From NCBI GenBank assembly GCA_913776965.1, contig CAJYQL010000016.1, forward strand, positions 1 to 48,522: a stretch of DNA of 48,522 nucleotides. The letters run 5' to 3'. Origin of the DNA: an uncultured Xylophilus sp. (lineage in GTDB: Bacteria > Pseudomonadota > Gammaproteobacteria > Burkholderiales > Burkholderiaceae_C). The notes under the pieces were generated by a model. That model saw only the letters and a program-made list of their open reading frames with translations. It searched no databases and was not told the origin of the DNA. Below, piece after piece: positions 45,564 to 48,522 of the stretch; the first letter of the stretch is position 1; each line of letters starts with the position of its first letter. Made by a program: the position numbers and the translations under genes.

Positions 45564-48522
45564 ATGCTGTTCGTCACCAAAGCCAGCACCGCCATCCGCG
45601 AAGGGGCCGAACGGGTAGCCGCGGCCGTCACGACCGCATCGGCGACGCTGCAGACCGAGCTGACCCAGGCGATCGCCGACGCGGGCACCACGGTGTCCGA
45701 GGTGTCGACCCAGTTGCAGGCGGCGGCCGCCAAGGTCGCCTCCACCGCACCGCCGATCGATCCGGCGGCGCTGGCCGGCGCATTGCCGGCTGCACTGGCG
45801 ACGCTGCAGTCCGATCTGACGGCAGTGACGAGCGACGCGGCGGCGCTGCCCGCGCGCCTGACCGCCATCGGTGCCCAGGCGGGCGAAGTCGCCGGTGCGG
45901 TGGCTTCGCTGGTGAGCAGCGTCGGCACGGTACCGGGGCGGTTGGCGACGATTCGTCCGGCGGTCGACGGTTTTCCGGCCCGCATCGCCGCCATCGCGAG
46001 CCGTGCCGACCGGCTGGCAGTGCCGCCCGCGGCTTCGCTTGCCGACCCGATGGCCTGGCGCAAGGACGTGATGGCGGTCGCCGACGGGCTGAAGGCGGAC
46101 TTGACCTCGATCCGGGGAGAGGTTCGTACCGTCTTCGACGGCCTGATGGCCCAGGCCGAAGGCGTGGTGCGGCCGGTCATGACCGGAATCGATGCCATCA
46201 CCGCCAGGGCCGATGCCGTGATCGCGGCGGTCGGCCAGGAGGCCGATGCGATCGTCGGCCAGGGCGATCTGCTGCAGCGGCGCACGCACGATGCAGCCGT
46301 GCTGGTCGCCACACCCCTCGCCGCGGTGGAGCTCGCGTTCGACACCACCGCGCAGCGGATCGAGGAGGTCGGCGTCGCCGTCGATACCGCGCTGGCGGGG
46401 GTAGAGACCGCGATCGGCCATCTCGACGCCAGCATCGCTAAGATCAACGGCGTGATCGACCAGTGCGTCGCCGAAGTCGACCGGTCGATCGACGAGATGA
46501 AGACTGCGCTCGGCGAGATCATGGCCGAGATCGACGCGCTGATCGCGCAGTTGCGCCAGTTGCCGGACCGGTTCGATCCGGTCCGTGCGCGCATCGACCA
46601 GGCGCGGGCGACGATCGAGGAGATCCGCGCGCGCGTCGTGTCGTTCATGGAGCGTGCGGACCGGGCACTGGCCTTGGCGAGCGATGAACTCGACCAGGCC
46701 GACGTGCGGTGCGACAACGCGATCGCGGTCTGCACCCGCTACATCTCGCGCGCGCCGGCGCTGGCGATTGCGCGCGCGCTGTTCGTCGGGGTCAAGGGCA
46801 TGATCCCCGGCATCCAGACCACGATCACCGCCGCGCGGACGACAGTCAAGAGGGCGGGCGATACGGCCCTGCATCTGCTCGACCAGGCCGTCGCCATCGT
46901 CGAGCAGCTGCGCGCGGCACTGGACGCCGCAATCGCGCAGGTGCGCGCGGCGATCGAACGGGTGGTCCAGGTCCTGCAGACGGTTCGCGAGGGCCTGGTC
47001 GCGGCACAGGCGCAGATGACCCGCGCCAGCGAGGCGATGCATACGGCGGCCGAGGCGGTCAAGCGCCGGCCGCCGGCGCTGGTGGCCCAGGTGCGCGCCG
47101 GCCGCGATCTGTTCGTCACCACCGTGCAGCCGCGAGAAAAGGTCTCGCTGGTGGCGGCGCAGGTACTCGCCGCCAAGCTGGCCGCGGTGCAGCCGGTGCG
47201 CCAGCAGATCGGTAGCGCAGAAGCGCGGGTGGTCCAGGGCATTCAGGAGGTCCAGGTCCGTATGCGGGTGCCGATGGACAAGGTGCGGAGCACGCTGGCG
47301 CCGGTGCGTGCCCAGGTCGACGCGCTGAAACTGCAGCTGGAGCGGCCGCTGACCGAACTGCGGGCGCTGTTCGCCCGGGGCGAGGCCGCGTTCGACGACC
47401 TGCTCGTCCAGGCCAGGACGAAGCTGGACGGCCTGCTGCCCGGCGGCGCCGCGACGCCGCCGCCGGCCTGGCTGACCGAACTCCGGGCCCTTGCGGCCGA
47501 TCTGCAAACCAGCGCGCAGCAGGCCGCGGCGGCAGGACAGGCCCTCGCCGCCGACCTGCAGGCCGGCCATGCGCGCATCGCGGCGGCCATCCAGCAAACC
47601 CAGGCCGGACTGCAGCAGACGGCCGGACCGCTGGCAGCGCTGCAGCAGGAGATCCTTGCGGCCGTGCAGGCCGCGGGCCAGCCGGCGCGGGACCGGCTGG
47701 CGTCCCTGCTCGGCCTAGCGGCCGCCGCCGAGCCGATCCGGCTGCAGGCCGAGGCGGCGAAGGCGGAGGCCGCCTCGCATGGCCAGCAGGCCCAAGCCGC
47801 AGCCGAGACGCAGCGCGACCGGATCGACGCGGCTCGGGCGGAGCTCGATGCCGTGCTGGACGACATGCGGGCCGCGATCACGCCGCCGCAGGACGAGGCG
47901 GAGAAGGCCCGGGCCCAGCTGGAAGCGCCGCTGGCCGCGGTCGAGCGCGAGAACGCGGCGCTCGAGGCGGAGACCCGCCAGGTGACGGAGCGGCTCCACC
48001 AGGACACCGCCGACGCCGAACGGGCCGTGACCGCGCGCCGCGACCAGGCACAGGCCGGGATCGATGCGGCCGTGGCCGAGGTGATCGCGTTACGCACGCA
48101 GACCGAGGTCGCACGGGCCGACGTTGTCAGTGCCGAAACGGTCGTGGCCGCGGAAGTGGCCAAGCATGGCGGTTCACAGGCGTCCGAGGGCGGAGATGCT
48201 GAGAAGGCATCTGGATCGGACGCTGGATCGGGCGGGGGCGCTGCAGAGTCGCAGGCGTCGGGGGGAACATCGCCAGATGCCGCGCAGGGCGGGGCGGACG
48301 GAGGGCCGGAGGGGGAGGGAGGCGGCACTGTTGCCGCGCCGGCGGCCAGGGACAGCGATGCTGCACAAGACGGTGCGGCGCCCGAACTCGACGGCACCAC
48401 GGATGGCGCTGCAGCCGCGCCGCCGCCGGGTGAGACCGACGCGGCGGCGACCGGCGAGGGCGCATCCGCGACCGGAGAGACGCACGAAGGTGATCTGGCA
48501 ACCTCCGGCGGCGCTAGCGCTG
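45564..48522 (+). CDS. Giant Ala-rich coiled-coil protein, 3' end outside window
   Basis: 986 codons without a stop up to the window edge, so the protein is partial. Residues 1-~865 are almost entirely Ala/Gln/Arg/Asp/Glu helices in repeating 'xxIDxARAxLDxV' style (e.g. IDQARATIEEIRARVVSF, IEQ/VEQLRAALDAAIAQVRAA), with short Pro breaks (GLLPGGAATPPPAWLTEL near residue 625). Residues ~868-986 are a disordered Gly/Ala/Asp/Glu/Ser linker. No signal peptide, no membrane segment, only three Cys. Such a rod plus linker often carries a C-terminal effector, enzymatic or anchoring domain, which would be past the window. Translation of all 986 codons was followed by eye. Confidence 0.75.
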   Translation, partial: MLFVTKASTAIREGAERVAAAVTTASATLQTELTQAIADAGTTVSEVSTQLQAAAAKVASTAPPIDPAALAGALPAALATLQSDLTAVTSDAAALPARLTAIGAQAGEVAGAVASLVSSVGTVPGRLATIRPAVDGFPARIAAIASRADRLAVPPAASLADPMAWRKDVMAVADGLKADLTSIRGEVRTVFDGLMAQAEGVVRPVMTGIDAITARADAVIAAVGQEADAIVGQGDLLQRRTHDAAVLVATPLAAVELAFDTTAQRIEEVGVAVDTALAGVETAIGHLDASIAKINGVIDQCVAEVDRSIDEMKTALGEIMAEIDALIAQLRQLPDRFDPVRARIDQARATIEEIRARVVSFMERADRALALASDELDQADVRCDNAIAVCTRYISRAPALAIARALFVGVKGMIPGIQTTITAARTTVKRAGDTALHLLDQAVAIVEQLRAALDAAIAQVRAAIERVVQVLQTVREGLVAAQAQMTRASEAMHTAAEAVKRRPPALVAQVRAGRDLFVTTVQPREKVSLVAAQVLAAKLAAVQPVRQQIGSAEARVVQGIQEVQVRMRVPMDKVRSTLAPVRAQVDALKLQLERPLTELRALFARGEAAFDDLLVQARTKLDGLLPGGAATPPPAWLTELRALAADLQTSAQQAAAAGQALAADLQAGHARIAAAIQQTQAGLQQTAGPLAALQQEILAAVQAAGQPARDRLASLLGLAAAAEPIRLQAEAAKAEAASHGQQAQAAAETQRDRIDAARAELDAVLDDMRAAITPPQDEAEKARAQLEAPLAAVERENAALEAETRQVTERLHQDTADAERAVTARRDQAQAGIDAAVAEVIALRTQTEVARADVVSAETVVAAEVAKHGGSQASEGGDAEKASGSDAGSGGGAAESQASGGTSPDAAQGGADGGPEGEGGGTVAAPAARDSDAAQDGAAPELDGTTDGAAAAPPPGETDAAATGEGASATGETHEGDLATSGGASA

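Noticed and set aside
45546-47597. 683-codon minus-strand frame opposite the giant coiled-coil gene
   Set aside because: The plus frame has regular helical heptad-like composition and continues 986 codons; the minus frame is Arg/His/Gln-rich and non-periodic.

Overview
This is a 48.5 kb high-GC chromosomal window from a betaproteobacterium. The ribosomal/RNA polymerase alpha proteins, PhaM, OxyR, PoxB and UbiA are all of Burkholderiales type. Comamonadaceae is the best family-level guess, for three reasons: the secY-rpmJ-rpsM order lacks infA, the ribosomal cluster starts at rplN, and there is a dispersed short repeat of the form GCTAT..ATAGCTG-N2-GCGC..GCGCT. I do not claim a genus.

Left part (1-18 kb). 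A periplasmic copper chaperone (PCuAC) is followed by phaM, a FIST sensor protein and a YXWGXW-repeat exported protein. An XRE regulator carrying a perfect palindrome at its start codon faces a ceramidase-like membrane hydrolase gene. That gene overlaps an LplT-PlsC fusion (lysophospholipid flippase plus acyltransferase), and a serine hydrolase and a PAP2 phosphatase follow, so 4.3-9.3 kb looks like a lipid-remodelling neighbourhood. Next come poxB (quinone-linked pyruvate oxidation), a YiaA/B-type membrane protein, a three-gene group (exported protein, DUF2145, coiled-coil/zinc-ribbon membrane protein) and an SDR. A tight four-lipoprotein operon on the minus strand (CsgG-like, a small lipoprotein, DUF4810, GNA1162/DUF799) has an AT-rich upstream region.

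Middle (18-35.5 kb). tgt and queA (queuosine biosynthesis) are on the minus strand with a PQQ-type sugar dehydrogenase gene between them. A divergent LysR/SDR pair precedes recG. Between recG and oxyR sit a cupin gene, a LysE transporter gene and a VapBC toxin-antitoxin pair whose toxin gene overlaps oxyR by 4 nt. dps and ubiA follow, then a 475-nt structured spacer, proC and a divergent glpK/glpD pair.

Right part (35.5-44.7 kb). This is the spc-alpha ribosomal supercluster: rplN-rplX-rplE-rpsN-rpsH-rplF-rplR-rpsE-rpmD-rplO-secY-rpmJ-rpsM-rpsK-rpsD-rpoA-rplQ. It is driven by a clear sigma70-type promoter at the end of glpD and is followed by an initiator tRNA-fMet and a strong intrinsic terminator.

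End (44.7-48.5 kb). Directly after the tRNA are an unrecognised 239-aa protein gene and the first 986 codons of a giant Ala-rich coiled-coil protein that is still open at the window edge. This pair is the best candidate for an undescribed system.

The most distinctive sequence-level observation is the family of ~50-bp repeats. Members lie inside genes and have been domesticated as coding sequence: a ~30-residue insertion in RecG, a signal peptide, the C-terminus of the DUF2145 protein, and probably parts of PhaM and UbiA.
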